Below are positions 1 through 11,123 of a stretch of 64,000 nt of DNA, piece after piece (the stretch's first letter is position 1; each line of letters opens with the position of its first letter). The position numbers and the translations under genes are program-made. This DNA is from Ampelocalamus luodianensis (taxonomy: Eukaryota; Streptophyta; Magnoliopsida; Poales; Poaceae). Under the pieces are notes generated by a model, which saw nothing but the letters and a program-made list of their open reading frames with translations, did no database searches and was not told the origin of the DNA. The stretch spans positions 15,314,001 through 15,378,000 of the forward strand of contig CM070633.1 in NCBI GenBank assembly GCA_036346255.1, in the 5' to 3' direction.

Positions 1-1
1 G

Positions 2-178
2 CATGATGTATTTCATGTGTCCCAGTTGAAGAAATTCCTTCATATTCCAACTGAGAAAGCTGCATTGAAAGGTCTCGATGTACAAGAAGATCTGACCTAC
101 CGTGAGCATCCTATTCGCATCCTTGAAGAAGCTGAACGAAAAACAAGGAATCGTGCCATAAAATTCCTTTCCGAGTGA
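2..178 (+). pseudogene. C-terminus of gypsy pol (integrase tail with truncated chromodomain)
   Basis: Frame 2 reads 58 codons to TGA at 176-178, beginning HDVFHVSQLKKF and ending in RAIKFLSE. It aligns with the end of pol of the complete copy (stop at 51249): the linker VHDVFHVSHLKK, then DVQEDLTYHERPVRIL. This is the integrase C-terminal tail leading into a chromodomain-like module. Compared with that copy about 28 codons are missing between IKFL and the final SE; they hold the VQWSN...EATWE core that would form the chromodomain fold. The reading frame is kept, so this is an in-frame deletion. The upstream part is outside the window. The tail is thought to steer integration toward heterochromatin in chromoviruses, and that function should be lost here. 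Confidence 0.85.
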
Positions 179-203
179 ACGGAATCTCGGACAAGATTCA
201 TGT

Positions 204-214
204 AAGGGGGGATT
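204..214 (+). promoter_or_regulatory. Polypurine tract of copy A
   Basis: AAGGGGGGAT stands directly before the LTR start TGTAAC at 215. It corresponds to the G-rich tract at 51276-51290 in the complete copy and would prime plus-strand DNA synthesis. Confidence 0.75.
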
Positions 215-1007
215 TGTAACAACCCAAACTTAGGTTTGTATTTCAAATGTATAAAAGTATGAAGTTTTAAAAACTTTGATGTATCTTAGGAGCACGTATG
301 TGATTTTCTAAAGCTTATGCACAATTTTGAACTTTTGTGGTTTGTATTGAAATTTAAAACTTTTAACTTAAATTCAACTTCTATTTGATTCCAGACAAAT
401 ATTTGTATAAAAGTTTCTAGAAATAATTTATTCAAATACTAGAATAGTTATCATGAATTAATATATTTTGTTCACAAATTTTTAGAAGTTAGTTTGACCT
501 TACCAAAATTCAAATCAAATCACAAATGCATAATTGAAAAAGGATTTAATTTTGACATTTGGTGTATGAACAGTGATTGAAATAAATTTTCCTAAGTTCT
601 AATTGAACCTTAGAACACCCACAAAAAAATTTAGAATTTTTAGAATTTTATTGCTATTTTAATCGGCTAAGTCAAAGTAGTAGTTTTTCGGTCAAAAGTA
701 GAAACCTAATTCAAACCCAAACCCTAAACCGACCGAACCATTTCGACTTGACTTGGCTCAACCGTGCCATCGCACCGGACCTAAGTCTGACTCGAGCCAG
801 TCCTCCATATCGCTTTCTTGCAGACATTGACGGGTGGACCCCACATGTTGGGTCTCTTGTCTTCCTCGCGTCGCCTTAGCCGAGCAGCACTAGCGCTCAT
901 GCATGCGTGCCACACAGCTCCTTCTCGCCACCTCAAGCTTCCCTGACCGCCTTGAAGCGTCGCCGAGACTTCATGAAGCTCCTAAGCCCATTCACTCTCT
1001 CTCTCTC
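215..1007 (+). repeat. 3' LTR of copy A, left part
   Basis: Begins TGTAACAACCCAAAC, the diverged counterpart of TGTAACATCCCAAG at 41061, 51292 and 31153. It breaks off at a CT microsatellite (about 993-1007), where N1 is inserted. I see no gene in it. Confidence 0.85.
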
Positions 1008-1425
1008 TGTAATACTCCAAATGTATTCGAAAGAGAAGAAATAAATTACAGAGAAAGATCAATTAAAAAAATATTTTAACAGGAGATTAGAGGGTGATTT
1101 ATGCATAATTTGGACAATCTGGGCTGTGGGCTTCCGGTCCACAGCATTTAGGCCCAAGGGGAAGGGGTAGTGGGCCACATAAGAAGGAGAGGGGGCAACC
1201 CTAGGGTTTCTACAGTAGCCGTGCTACAGTGCCACCGCCGTGCTACAGTACCCTGCCACCCCTTGCTTTCGCTGCCAACCAAGAAGGAGAAGGGAGAAAG
1301 CTCCTCGGGTGCTGCCGGCCAAGGAAGAGAAAGGAAGAAGAAGGAAGGGGAAGAAGGGAGGAAGGAAAGGGAGAGATCGTGGCCTAGGGTTGGTGTTCAT
1401 CGCGTTCAGCGGCGGTTCTTCAAGG

Positions 1426-3042
1426 GTAAGATGCGATCCCCTTCCGATTAGTAGATTATTTGATCTTTAGCAATGTCGGTATTTAGGTCTGACTTGAGCA
1501 GATCAGGTTGGGCGATGTTTTTGAGTTATTTAACGGCATAATTTGATCTGTCCATCTCCTAGAGAATTGTAGGAGACGTCGATACCTTTCTGTAGAGTAC
1601 AAGATCGCATTGTTTGGACGAACGGATCAAAAGTTATGATTTTCGTAGCGCTGCTGTTCCGCAAATCTGCTGTGGTTCTGTCAGATTTTAGTAATTGGAC
1701 TTAACCTGTTAGCTATAAGAGTTTCTGGGAGGTATCACTATAATGAAAAATGTAGATAATTATCATAGCTTTTAGGGAAGCTAAAGAACACGAAATTTGG
1801 ATCAGTATTCTGAAAGTTATGATGGTTTGAAGTTGCTGTCCAGAAACTCTGACGTGAAATAGTTGCTCTATTAATCTGTTTGGTAGGGGTATTAGATGGC
1901 CGAATCTGGAAGGCTCACCAAATAGGTTTAGGTGGGGAATTTGATAAGCTTTTCAGAAAGACTACGAACACCTTATTTGGACTCCCGTACAAAAATATAT
2001 GAATTTTAGAACGTGATTGTCCACAAAGGGGACAGAACAACATTTAGAAATTGGAGTTGGGATCGCGTTAAAAGAATTATTGCTAGTTCGGGTTTGCTTT
2101 TATTAGTTTTCTTGGTCCATTACTGTTATCTTAGTATGCTTTTAATTGAATTTAGGTGGGGGAACTGGTCCCGGGGCAGCACCATCTTCTCATCCTTCGT
2201 TCTCACGCGGTTAAGGCAAGTGCATTGCTTGTTACTTGGTTGTGATTGATTGGCCATGTTTGTGTGTTTTCAATACATGACAGCGTAGCAAGTACTCTGG
2301 TTGATAGAATAGTTATGAATGGTTGATAGAGAGTGCTAATATTTTGATACGAATTAGCTATGCATGGTTGATGTGTGATTAAGGATGGTGAATGCTGGGG
2401 ATATGATTAATTATTATTCATGAGTGATTGTTCATATTTGCTAGTATTATGAATATGTGTGCTATTCATGGATGCTAGAATGCTATGAATGTCAACGATG
2501 ATGAACGCTAGAAGTATGAATAAGTTTATTCATGTATGATGTTGTGAATACAAATATATAATGGTTTAAAGTTTTGTTCATATGCATCATGCTATCATAT
2601 TGGAGGCTTGGTCACGTGGTGACTATGCATATACGAGGTCCCCGTCATGTGGATGACGGGCTTGAGGTCCCCACATTCGTGGAATGTGGGCATTGAAAAG
2701 AGGTCTCCATCATGAAAACGATGGGCTTATGGTCCCCACACTTGTGGAGTGTGGGCTTGAGGTCCCCTTTACTTGCGGAGTATTGGGCAATTGGTCCCTG
2801 CGCTTGCGAGCACAGGCATGGGTATGCAGCGACGGTTGCATACTTTGCATTACCGGTAAAATGCAAAAGATAAAGAGACAAAGAGAAAGTGCACTTGAGC
2901 ATCTTGCATAGCATGAGCATATGACATGTTTATAATAGAGATTGTAGATGGATGATGATGATTACAGTTGATTATGTTATTATTGCCATTTATTGTACTT
3001 GTTGAGTCTTTGGACTCACTCTTGTCGTTGTTGTGTTTTTAG
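1426..3042 (+). other. Possible intron inside the N1 LTR
   Basis: A donor-like CAAGG|GTAAG at 1426 and an acceptor-like GTGTTTTTAG ending at 3042 bracket about 1.6 kb. The same pair recurs in the 3' LTR (12179 and 13797). Near-equivalents are seen in N3 (CAAGGGTAAT near 27351; GGTTTTAG near 28704) and N4 (CAAGGGTAAC near 57325; TATTTTAG near 58950). A TGAGTC...GACTCA inverted repeat stands just before the acceptor. The splicing is inferred only. Confidence 0.35.
2611..2815 (+). repeat. Array of short hairpins in the N1 5' LTR
   Basis: Successive imperfect units of roughly 30-35 bp, most opening GAGGTCC or TGGTCCC, each contain a stem-loop. Perfect stems are GTCAC/GTGAC (2611-2623), CCCGTCAT/ATGACGGG (2641-2660), CCCACATT/AATGTGGG (2670-2690) and CCCACACT/AGTGTGGG (2735-2755), mostly with a loop ending GTGG. 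Two further units are imperfect. The array is followed by GTATGCA...TGCATAC. Confidence 0.85.
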
Positions 3043-3482
3043 GTACCCTATACAAGAACGACATGCATGGGAGGAGTAAGACTTAGAGTGGTTGCACAAT
3101 GGCACAAACTACTCATATTTGAATAGATAGAATGATAATTTAGTAGATGAGAAACTTGCTTTAAGAATTACATATGATACTCCCTCTGCTTGGAATAATT
3201 TGTAATAGAGTTGATTAGAGAATCATGGATGTCCTTTTGTTTATGCTTATAGTTGTTTAGCATGCTATGGATGATATAGTGATGATTAGCATAGTTTTGG
3301 TGGTCTCTTGATTATCTTTGGATGTTGGATTATTTAACTATGTTACAATTAAAGGTCGAGACCTCCAATTAGTAACTAAACAAAGAAGGTTACATCGGAT
3401 TTTAGAGAATTGTATCAATGTTAAAATAGCTTTAGTGTTAGTTTAGTAGCATTCCAAGCCGTTATCGGTGAGGTGTTCTGAT

Positions 3483-3493
3483 TGGTATCGAGC
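3483..3493 (+). promoter_or_regulatory. N1 primer-binding site
   Basis: TGGTATCGAGC closely matches the complement of the 3' end of plant initiator tRNA-Met (TGGTATCAGAGC) with one base missing. It starts four bases after the LTR end, and N4 carries the same variant at 59322. Confidence 0.75.
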
Positions 3494-6400
3494 AGGTGAG
3501 GTCCGTGGTGAATGGATTAACAACCTAGGTAACCTAATTTGCTAAAATGTTGTAATGGTTAATGAACTTAAATACTTGACACCTTTGGTGCGATAGGATG
3601 GGAATGGGTCAAGCATTGCATTTACGTTTCGTTATGTCGCATTGACCTTTGCTGTTATGAGTTGGTTACAAATGCTTATGACTTGATTATTTTGATAGCT
3701 TTATAACTATAGTTGTTGTTGAGAGGTTGAGGTTGTGGTTGTGGCCCTAGGCTTTACCAGGTTACACCACCGTTCACAGTAAGAGGTTAGCGAAGTGATT
3801 ACCTCGAGTACCATAGTTACTGAGTTACGTGGGTGAATACCTTTAGAAAAGTTGTTCCAAGTTGTTCTCTTCTTGAGCTTGATTTAGACCAATGCAGGTA
3901 TAGATGCGGATGGTGAAATTTGTTGGGATTTCACTTGGTCTCTATTTGTGTCTTGGGAGTTCTGCCCTTCTTATTGGAACATCTGATTCATTTATTCGCT
4001 TGGTATTCGGGGTGCTGAAAGTTTTCTGTTGCAAGTTCTTTATCATGTGAAATCTTAGATTTTGTGTATTTCTTTTGGATTATTTCGAGTTTTGAAGTTA
4101 ATGCCAGAAGGGAGTTAAAGTCCTTTTGTGAGGTCTTGATATGTTCAAGCGAGAGGTGTTAAACATAGAAGTTCATTGATAAGGTTTGAGTTATCAAGAC
4201 AAATCTGCAGCGTCATGCCTGATTGGTCTTAACCCATATCTTTGGAATTGGAGTTGATTAATGTGATGTTGTCAAAGAGCAATTACTTGATGGGTAGTGA
4301 CGAATAGTACGTCCATGCCTAATTGGGGTCAAAAGAGGTATTAAGATGTGTGAAGCATTGATGAAACTGGTTTGATCACCAGGGGCGATAAATTTGGTAA
4401 GACTCTCCGGTAGATTGGATTTGTTGGACTCAACGGATTAATTAAATCCTTTGGGATGGATAAGTCCGAAAGGTGTTAGATTAGTGTCATAATGAATATT
4501 CATCTTGGAAGTTATCTTTTATGGATAAGTACTGATCATATGTAATTGCTAGGTGCAATAATAATGTATCGAAGTAGGGTGTTGAGCATCACTAAGAGAT
4601 GAACTGATGGGATGTAGTCGACAATCTTTGCTTACCTGATGGTGGAGTGGTAGGATAATAGTGTGTCTTCGATGAGAAGGTCGATCATTAAAAATGTTTA
4701 GGTTGTTAAACCGGTGGGATTACTTGATCGTGGATAACTCTAATTGTGTAGTAAGGGAGAGATAAGGATGTATTTGACTGTTGTCCTAGTGGATAATAAT
4801 CCGAAAAATTGCTTTTAATTGGTTGCTTGATGGTTTCATATTTGCTGGTAGGAATGCAGATAGAGAAAGGATAATAAATACTCCTACGACTGTATAATTC
4901 GTTACATGTCTACGATAACCGCTATATTGGAAGTTATGTACAAAACGAGTGTGAGCATTGCTAATAGGAGAAGAGTTGAAAAAAATATATAGATATATGA
5001 TTTATTCATGTATGTCCCATAAGGAATGTGACTTGTCGCTGCATGCCCTTGTTAAAAGAGTTGACGATAAAGATTCTTATTAATAGTTATTATTCTTGAC
5101 GTTAATAAGATTGTCTATAAGGGGATTGTGACTTGTGGGAGTGATGTGGATTCTTTTAGAAAGAAAGTAATATGTCCGCCTTCCATAATATCGGTTAAAT
5201 GGGAAGTTTGGATTCTTGCATTTGTGAGTCTTTGGTAGTTCATGCTTAATGTGGTAGCTGAAATCGTTAAGAGAGGCGATGCGTGAGAATGTTCTAATGG
5301 GTCTTAAGTGATGAAAGGGAATTGTTTCTCTGTTAACAAGGAAAAAAAAGTGTACCATAAGTTTTTTGAGGTTGGAGTTCAGGATTGTAACCTGCAACTT
5401 TTCTTTCGTTGCCGCTTAAGCGTTTCTTGTGTTTCAAAAGCAGTGTTTTATTGTGATTTATTGATGTCTGAAACTCCCCTCTTGTGAACTTGTGCCCTCA
5501 ATTACAGTCTTGTCTTTTGTGTTTCAAGATCAATGCTATTTGATTATTTCTCTTGGTCTCATGCTCACTGTGAGGAGTAGTGTTTCCTCGTGTGTTAAAA
5601 CTTGTATTTGTTTGCTCTTTAATATTAAGAAAAGATTAACCGACTTGGGTTGCAAGGTCTTATAGGATGTAATGTGGCGATTGGTTGGTGGTGGCCAAGT
5701 AAATGATCTTAGTGAGAATTATAGGGGCCAAGCTATTGGAAGATCAGTAGAAAGTGATTTGGTTTTGTCCTAAAACTCTTGGAAGGAATTGAATTTAAAT
5801 AGAATGATTGTCGTTGAAATAAAACATATTAGTGTTACAACTAGTGGAACCCATAGCGAATTATAATCCAAGAACCTTCAATCATGTTGGAATGTTGGGA
5901 TTATTGAAAGTCTGGAAGCTTGATCAATGTGTTAGAGTATCGCGATTGGGTAATTTTGCAAGGTTGGGTATGTGATCTATGTCGGTGTAGTTTAATGAGA
6001 TGTAGGATTAGCGAAGTAATTTAATCATAATGTCAATTGATGGAATAGTAGGTAAGGTTGAGATGTCGGCAGGTATGCCCTGGTTTTAGTGAATAACCTT
6101 CTGGGAGATAGAATTCTTCTAAAAGATAATTTGGTCGAGAAAAATATTTTACATGTGAATGATAATGTTTGAGTATGTTTAGAGTGTGGGAATTCTAGTG
6201 AGTGAATCTGAAGTTTTCTCGATGTTTTATACAAAAATTTGGTTGTAGGAGTCTTGGTGGTTGAATTTGGGCTTTGCATTTTTATGCTAGAATCTTGGTT
6301 GCCAATGGTTATGTGTAAAAACAGTAGAATAAGAGTGGATTCCGAGTAGTGTGATCATCTTTGATAGTATCCTTTCGGTGTAGTAAATGAGAGTGTGTGA

Positions 6401-6700
6401 TATGAATTTGAAATTGGTTATCCTTAATGGATTGAGGGATGTGATGGTGGGTGAATTCTATATTGAGTTGCGTTGGGAATTATTCTGTCAAAGTAATTCA
6501 TTCGGTAGAGAAGTTGGCTAGAGTGTGATATCATGGGTTGGAAGAGTTTCCCTGCATAAGAGTGGATTTTGTGCTCGGTTGAACATAGCTTTGAGGTCGC
6601 CAATTTAAGGTAATTGAGTTAATGTATTATGCGATGATTTGGGATCCTATGGTTTAAGAGAAAGTTAAATTCCTAAAATAAAGATTGTGGAAAAGGATGT
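3494..6700 (+). other. N1 interior, first part (no gene)
   Basis: About 3.2 kb of AT-rich sequence with stops in all frames. It resembles the N4 interior from 59333 in patches, for instance a GAGGTTGTGG-rich stretch near 3730 followed by GTTACACCACCGTTC, matched near 59615-59655. These patches may be eroded gag coding sequence, but no reading frame survives. It is cut at 6700 by S1; the target duplication is GATGT at 6696-6700. Confidence 0.7.
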
Positions 6701-7119
6701 TGTGAGGACCCCAGGTTATTGGAAATGTACTTAATTAAATTCATACTGAAGCACAATTATTAATGAAGGAACAATACTGTCCCTTTATTAAAGATCATAC
6801 TAAAGGTATAAATTTAACAAGTGACAATTCCAATAAACAGGATTCCCGGATATATATATCTCACAATGGTTCCCAGGATCAACGACCATTGCATATATAT
6901 CCTTCATCAACATTGCATCAAATACATACAAGTCATACATTGACATAATTAAGCATAAGTTTACAACTTGCGGTTTTAGTACTACATTATGGAGTGACTT
7001 GGTCACTACAACCAGTTCAACAGCGGAAGCAAAATAAAAGATCGAAGTCCACCAATGGCCTCATCCACCCGTAGGCAATTGCGTGGAGGAAAGAAGTAGC
7101 TTTACTCGTTAGCGTCACC

Positions 7120-8596
7120 CTAATCGGCGCTAACGGGTACTTCATAAAGGTAACCATCCTCACCTGCAACAATAGGTGATAGCACCTTGAGTACGGAAGG
7201 TACTCAGCAAGTCTTACATAAACTAATAAAAGAAAGTGTTTATTAGAACCTATTCAAAGGACTAGAATTTATACGTGCATAAGGCTACAACAGGAAGATA
7301 AAATGGTTAAGTTTTGCATAAAGGAGGACATCTTAACCTACAAAGACTAAATTTTGATAAAGAAGTTTAATAAATCAAAGTTGGACTAGAAGAGTAAGTA
7401 AATGACATAATGTAAACAGTACAGTGCATGAATCCCTCATGCAAAGCCAAAAACAGAAACCAGATTTGTAAATCAAAACTTCTATACAGGTGACATCAAC
7501 TCAAGTTATCGTCCATGACCGTGGACACGGCTATTCGAACAGTTTATACCCTGTAGGGGTGTACATCTTTACCCACATGACTTAGCTAGCCCGTTGCCTT
7601 CGGATGCCTCCGAATGATGACATACTTCCTTTGGTATGCCGACCGGGGAAACTAAGATTTGGTATTTTTCAACAAGCTAATACTATTGAGTTGGACCCCC
7701 ATGTGTAAACTGATCTCGCTTAAACAACGACTGATAGCATCTGCTTAACCGGGGCACACATGTTGCGTCAGTAATGCCGATCCAAACAATTAAATGCGAA
7801 CTAAGCTCACTACCCATATTAGGATGCAATCGGCATCTTTAAGGTACGTATATGCTACGGAGCACATATACGCCCTCACCCTTCTAAGAACATCTGATAC
7901 TGACATACAAGCTCACATGGCATACAACACAGTCATAAGACCTAAGCATTTATGCCATACAAGGTCAATACACATATTCTTACTTTCCTGTTTCCAACCC
8001 AATAGTCTTAACATTTTACTTAACCAAACAGCGCCCATACACTGTATGTGGAAGTACGTGGGGGACTTGAATTGAATAGTCAGAGTTCGGTCCTTAATTA
8101 ACCCGGACAAGTCCACCACAATTCCCAATCTCGTGCACAAAAGCACCATCACTAGCTTCCTCTTGTCCAGATCAATTTAAATTTAAAATGCAAGTCTGAT
8201 TCAAAGAAACTGGACAAAGAGTTCAAAATAACAGAAGTTCATTGGTGATTCCCCTGTTTGACAAGATATTCTTGTCAAACTCTAAAATCTCTAGACTGCA
8301 TGTCTAAGCCAAAACTGAAAATATATGTTATAGTATACAGTACTGAGCTAGGGTTAAGTGTATGATTATAATTTAAGGTAATCCATCATGTTAGGTTATA
8401 GCTAGCTACTATAGATCACATTTTTGTATTTTCAGAAAAATAGCATGCACAGATATCACTGGATTTGTAAAAGCTATTGTACAAAATTTGGGATCAATAT
8501 GGTGCAGAGAGGAAGCTTGCCTTGATAGTAGTATACTTCTGTTGCAGGCTCAGGATGCTCAGAAATAGGTTCAATTACTTCAGCAAAACCAGATTC
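7120..8596 (-). other. Exon pair embedded in S1 (possible spliced peptide gene)
   Basis: Read on the minus strand, an acceptor-like CTTCTTTTAG precedes an open block (8596-8521) that reads ESGFAEVIEPISEHPEP and ends in YYYQ. It stops at CAAG|GCAAGC, a GC-type donor. About 1.36 kb on, ATTGTTGCAG|GTGAGGATGG (acceptor AG at 7165-7164) opens a second block that continues the same frame as GEDGYLYEVPVSAD to TAG at 7120-7122. Joined, the 120 nt contain no internal stop. Equivalent blocks occur in A, S2 and both LTRs of E. Splicing and translation are inferred; no start codon has been assigned. Confidence 0.45.
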
Positions 8597-9484
8597 TAAA
8601 AGAAGCAATAAAGTCCAATAAATGCCAAAATCGACAATAAGTACAAAATGGAAGAAATATGCATGATCAATCTGGAAATGCATGATTATCAATATGCTTA
8701 ATTTATATCTACCCTAATAGTAAGAATAACCCATTTTATCAGATACAACTTTTAAATAACAGAAACTATAGTCTAGAACCAAGTTCCAGTTTTCCAGAAT
8801 TTGAAAAGAATAGAAACAGGACAGAAGCAGATTTGGGAAAAAGGGAACTGGATCAAGCAAAGGTTCTAAAATGAAGCTCAACCTGATCTATTAGGGTAGT
8901 TAATACCCCAAACTAATCTTAACCTAACCCTAATTGGTTAGATTACAAAAGCTAAAGAAAAACCTATATTGTCTGTTAAGCCGACAATAAAGAACAGAGG
9001 CAGATCTCTACTAACAAGCTAAATAGAGGATGACAAGAATTAAAAGAACAACTTGTTATGTTGCTAGGGTTTGGTTGAAACCTAACTAGGATGATAAGTT
9101 GACAGGAGAAACCCTAGATCTTGAAAAAGATATGAAAGACCGAAAAGTTATAATAACAACTTTTCAGTTTGAAGCAAGTTGAAGCCACTGATATTTAAAA
9201 GAATGATTCATATGATCTCCTAAGGTCCTTAAGATGCCCCAGATGTCAAAAACTAGGGTTTTAGCTTACCAGTATAAGAAAGACACCAAAAGTTGAGAAA
9301 GTCGATTTTGCTCAACAGAGAGATAACCTTCGGTTTTGACCTACAAAAGATATCAAAACCTTAGTGCAAGGTGAAACCAGTGCTTAAGATGGATAAGCAA
9401 TGGACAAGAGCAAGAAACTCCACTGGACAACAATGGAGGATGAAGAACTCCTTCGGTCAACACTGGTAACAGCAAAAGCTAGGG

Positions 9485-9498
9485 TTTATATATATATA
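9485..9498 (-). promoter_or_regulatory. Putative TATA box of S1
   Basis: On the minus strand a run TATATATATATAAACCC lies about 1.6 kb into the LTR, where the complete copies have TATATAAACCCC (42103). It is the likely core promoter of this LTR. Confidence 0.5.
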
Positions 9499-9982
9499 GG
9501 TTGAGCTACAGGGCAAGATGGAAAGGTCTAGAGTTGATGAGGTGTCCACTTAGACTAAATATCAAAAATTAGTTGCATAAGCTTTGGATAATCCTCTCCT
9601 CAGTTTACAGAGAGGGCTGCGCGCAGAGATAAGGAAGAAGGGAGGCAACATATGACATGTGGGTCCCTTTGTCATCCTCAGTCGCGCGCGCCTCCTAAAG
9701 CTCAAAAGAACATCAGCCGTCCGATTAGAAATGGGCGGCTGTGATAAATAGAGAGGTAAAAAGGTTTTAATCGACATCTTTAAATATGGGCCGTGCGATC
9801 TAGATCGGTCGATTTAGATTTAAACAGAGCTCAAAGGAAATGCGGGGTCTACTTTCAAATCTGGACGTTGGATTGGAATCCAATGGTCAAATAAAGGAAT
9901 ACACGTCACTCAATTAGATGAGATGACGTGGCACCGTTAGATTAGATTTCTACGGTCAAGATGGGAAAATGAACCGGATGGT

Positions 9983-10560
9983 CCGATTGCATACACAAAT
10001 ATGGACCCTACGATTAAAATCCAATGGCCCACTAAATTTGGGCCTTAATTGCGCTCGGTCAAAAGGAGCGCCGTGGGATTTAAATCCAAAGGCCCAGATA
10101 GCTGCGCGTCTTTTATTTCAAAATGAAATGTGCGGCGCGGTTAGATCAAGAATGGACGGCGGAGATCGAGAGGGACTCTGGAGTCGTCCGAATGCATGCA
10201 TCACTTTAGACCATACGATGAAAATCTAACAGCCCAGAGAAGCGCAGGCCTTAATAGCACGCGGTAAAGAGGGATGCCGTGAGATTTGAATCTGACGGCC
10301 CAAAGAAAAGCGCGCCTTTAGGTTTAAAAAGAAATGGGCGGCGCTGTTGGATCGAGAATGGACGGTGGAGATCGTGAGGGGATCCGGAGTCATCCGAATG
10401 CATACATCTCCCTTGACCGTTCGATCAAGATCCAAGGGTGGAGGTTGTGGCGCATACGTGGATAACCCACATGACGTCGCAGCCTTGCCCGTTCGATGGA
10501 AGATCAACGGCTCACAGTACGCGATGGATCTTAGGCTCGCGCCCGAGCGTGACTGAGCCG
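9983..10560. repeat. Tandem repeat of about 206 bp in S1
   Basis: Landmarks repeat at a constant interval. CCGATTGC/CCGAATGC occurs at 9983, 10188 and 10394; AATGGACGG, followed by GGAGATCG, occurs at 10151 and 10357. About two and a half units are present, each rich in GATC and ACGGC-type words. Units are diverged by point changes. The complete E LTRs do not show this period. Confidence 0.7.
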
Positions 10561-11123
10561 GACCAAGTTGATCGGGTTGGACTCAACCGCATGGGTTCGA
10601 GTCGCTACAGTGCTAGAGTTAGGGTTCAGACCAGATTAGTTGACTAAGCCCTATTCAAATGCTTAAAGGTTTGACCAGGCTTTTAAAAATAGCAAATAAA
10701 TTTGTAAAATCATGAAATTTTTACTGGAGGCTACTGGGATGATATATTTCCCAGATAAATTTTAAAAATGACATTATCACTTTGTAAAATACATAAATAA
10801 TTATCTTAACCCGAAAAGGTTGTTTTAAGGTCAAATATTTTCCTTCAAAACAAAATAATTTCTAAAAATTCAACAAAAATATTTTTAGCCAAGATAATTT
10901 ATCTAGGCTTTAATGAAAACACTTCCCAGTCATAATACAAGTTTTATCTTGTATTTCCTTTAAGACTTTAAATGGGTTTTTGGATTTTGGCTAAAAAGGA
11001 AGGTTTTAATTGGTAACAGCAATCCAAACTGTTAATTATGAACAGTAATGCTATGAACAGTGTCCCATTACTGTTCATAAAGCAGATTATTACTGTTTAT
11101 AAAATTAGGGCTGTTACAGATGT

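Larger units (their letters stand above)
1008..3479 (+). repeat. N1 5' LTR
   Basis: About 2.47 kb. Its first part is a GA-rich stretch (about 1280-1380). Next comes a transcribed-leader-like part, then the hairpin array at 2611-2815. The end is slightly eroded: AGGTGTTCT here versus GGGTGTTACA at 14238. A 93-codon open frame at 1170-1451 recurs in the 3' LTR (11905-12204), but the whole LTR is equally conserved, so this is no evidence for a protein. Confidence 0.85.
6701..11118 (-). mobile_element. S1: solo giant LTR of family G
   Basis: On the plus strand it starts TGTGAGGACC (the reverse of the LTR end GGTCCTCACA) and ends GGGCTGTTACA (the reverse of the LTR start). The 5-bp duplication GATGT is perfect (6696-6700 and 11119-11123). 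The length, 4418 bp, and the order of conserved blocks match the 41061-46145 LTR, but it is the most diverged full-length copy. No interior is present, so it is a solo LTR left by recombination between two LTRs. Confidence 0.88.

Noticed and set aside
715..730. CCCTAAACC words as telomeric repeat
   Set aside because: A single copy only, and AAACCCTAG-like words are common in plant LTR leaders.
1170..1451. 93-codon open frame repeated at 11905-12204 as a conserved small protein
   Set aside because: The two LTRs are near-identical everywhere, so its conservation carries no information; the N3 LTR has a different frame and length there.
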